Shown here one piece after another: positions 63,763 through 64,000 of a stretch of DNA of 64,000 bases. The stretch lies in contig JACZZP010000018.1 of the NCBI GenBank assembly GCA_015183035.1, forward strand, positions 1,116,001 to 1,180,000, in the 5' to 3' direction. This DNA comes from Meloidogyne chitwoodi. Taxonomy: Eukaryota; Nematoda; Chromadorea; Rhabditida; Meloidogynidae. The notes below the pieces were generated by a model, which was not told where the DNA came from, did not search any database, and worked only from the letters and a program-made list of their open reading frames with translations. Within the stretch, counting starts at the first letter, position 1, and every line of letters begins with the position of its first letter. Both the position numbers and the translations under genes were made by a program.

Positions 63763-64000
63763 TTACATGTTGTACTCGATTGGAAGGTTCTTTCGGCGCA
63801 CCATCCCGTCTCCCTGGAACCACTCACGGCGGAATTGCTTGGCTGCTCCCTCCGGTGTGTTGGTCCATTCGACAGTGACACGATCGTTGTTGGTCGCTTC
63901 CGCAGCAGGATCAAAGGCGTCACAAGAGATGGCGATGTTGATGGCCTCCTTCGGGTCGAGAACACCATTTGGCGGGTCCATGTTCAGACGGCGAGGATTG
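63763..64000 (-). CDS. msp: Major sperm protein, 3' part
   Basis: Nematode sperm cytoskeletal protein that polymerises to drive amoeboid crawling and signals to oocytes. The gene runs off the right edge. Visible residues start [18 protein letters not shown], then [50 protein letters not shown] and the stop. The C-terminus is YNM where the canonical MSP ends YNP. The coding part has GC-rich, biased codons unlike its AT-rich neighbours, as expected for a very highly expressed gene of a multicopy family. Confidence 0.96.
   Translation of the reverse strand, partial: NPRRLNMDPPNGVLDPKEAINIAISCDAFDPAAEATNNDRVTVEWTNTPEGAAKQFRREWFQGDGMVRRKNLPIEYNM

Overview
The window reads as a nematode chromosome segment. 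It is very AT-rich and packed with small protein genes cut by short introns (about 40-200 bp, many with GTTT or GTAA donors). A major sperm protein gene, a nematode-only family, enters at the right edge. Several neighbour pairs recall C. elegans linkages from memory (atp-2/prmt-5, mob-4/rfs-1, let-805/zmp-2). The composition would suit a root-knot-nematode-like tylenchid, but that is inference. Most multi-exon models below were spliced by hand, and their summed exon lengths stay in frame.

Region 1 (1-17.4 kb) is ordinary housekeeping: 3' end of usp-46, an SLC6 transporter and TMEM120/TACAN on the + strand; atp-2 followed by prmt-5 on the - strand; then ANKRD13, mob-4 and an rfs-1/RAD51D-like paralogue on the + strand. 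A 237-bp fold-back element sits in the last TMEM120 intron.

Region 2 (17.4-30.6 kb) is a nest of segmental duplications. Two 1,656-bp inverted arms (18233-19888 and 24140-25795) look nearly identical and carry an acidic-protein gene plus exons 2-3 of a small membrane-protein gene. Between them lie a 195-bp duplicated piece, a decayed neutral sphingomyelinase (SMPD2) copy and a decayed FLYWCH/MULE transposon. The transposon ends in inverted arrays of a 14-bp satellite and has a candidate 9-bp target duplication. Two small genes (17638 and 23741) share one presequence-like leader exon but have unrelated bodies. Intact ccdc12, mrpl-22 and SMPD2 follow on the - strand.

Region 3 (30.7-36.9 kb) holds TRAPPC2L, an 86-residue N-terminal fragment of CIAO3/NAR1, and a 5-kb stretch in which I see no gene.

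Region 4 (36.9-56.8 kb) is one very large gene for a signal-peptide, multi-fibronectin-III, single-pass membrane protein, best matched to LET-805/myotactin. Its transmembrane segment is encoded by two consecutive exons with identical phases that cannot both be included in frame, so they look mutually exclusive. A 15-nt in-phase microexon precedes them.

Region 5 (56.8-64 kb) holds a secreted matrix metalloproteinase (zmp-2-like), AT-rich spacer and the 3' end of the msp gene.
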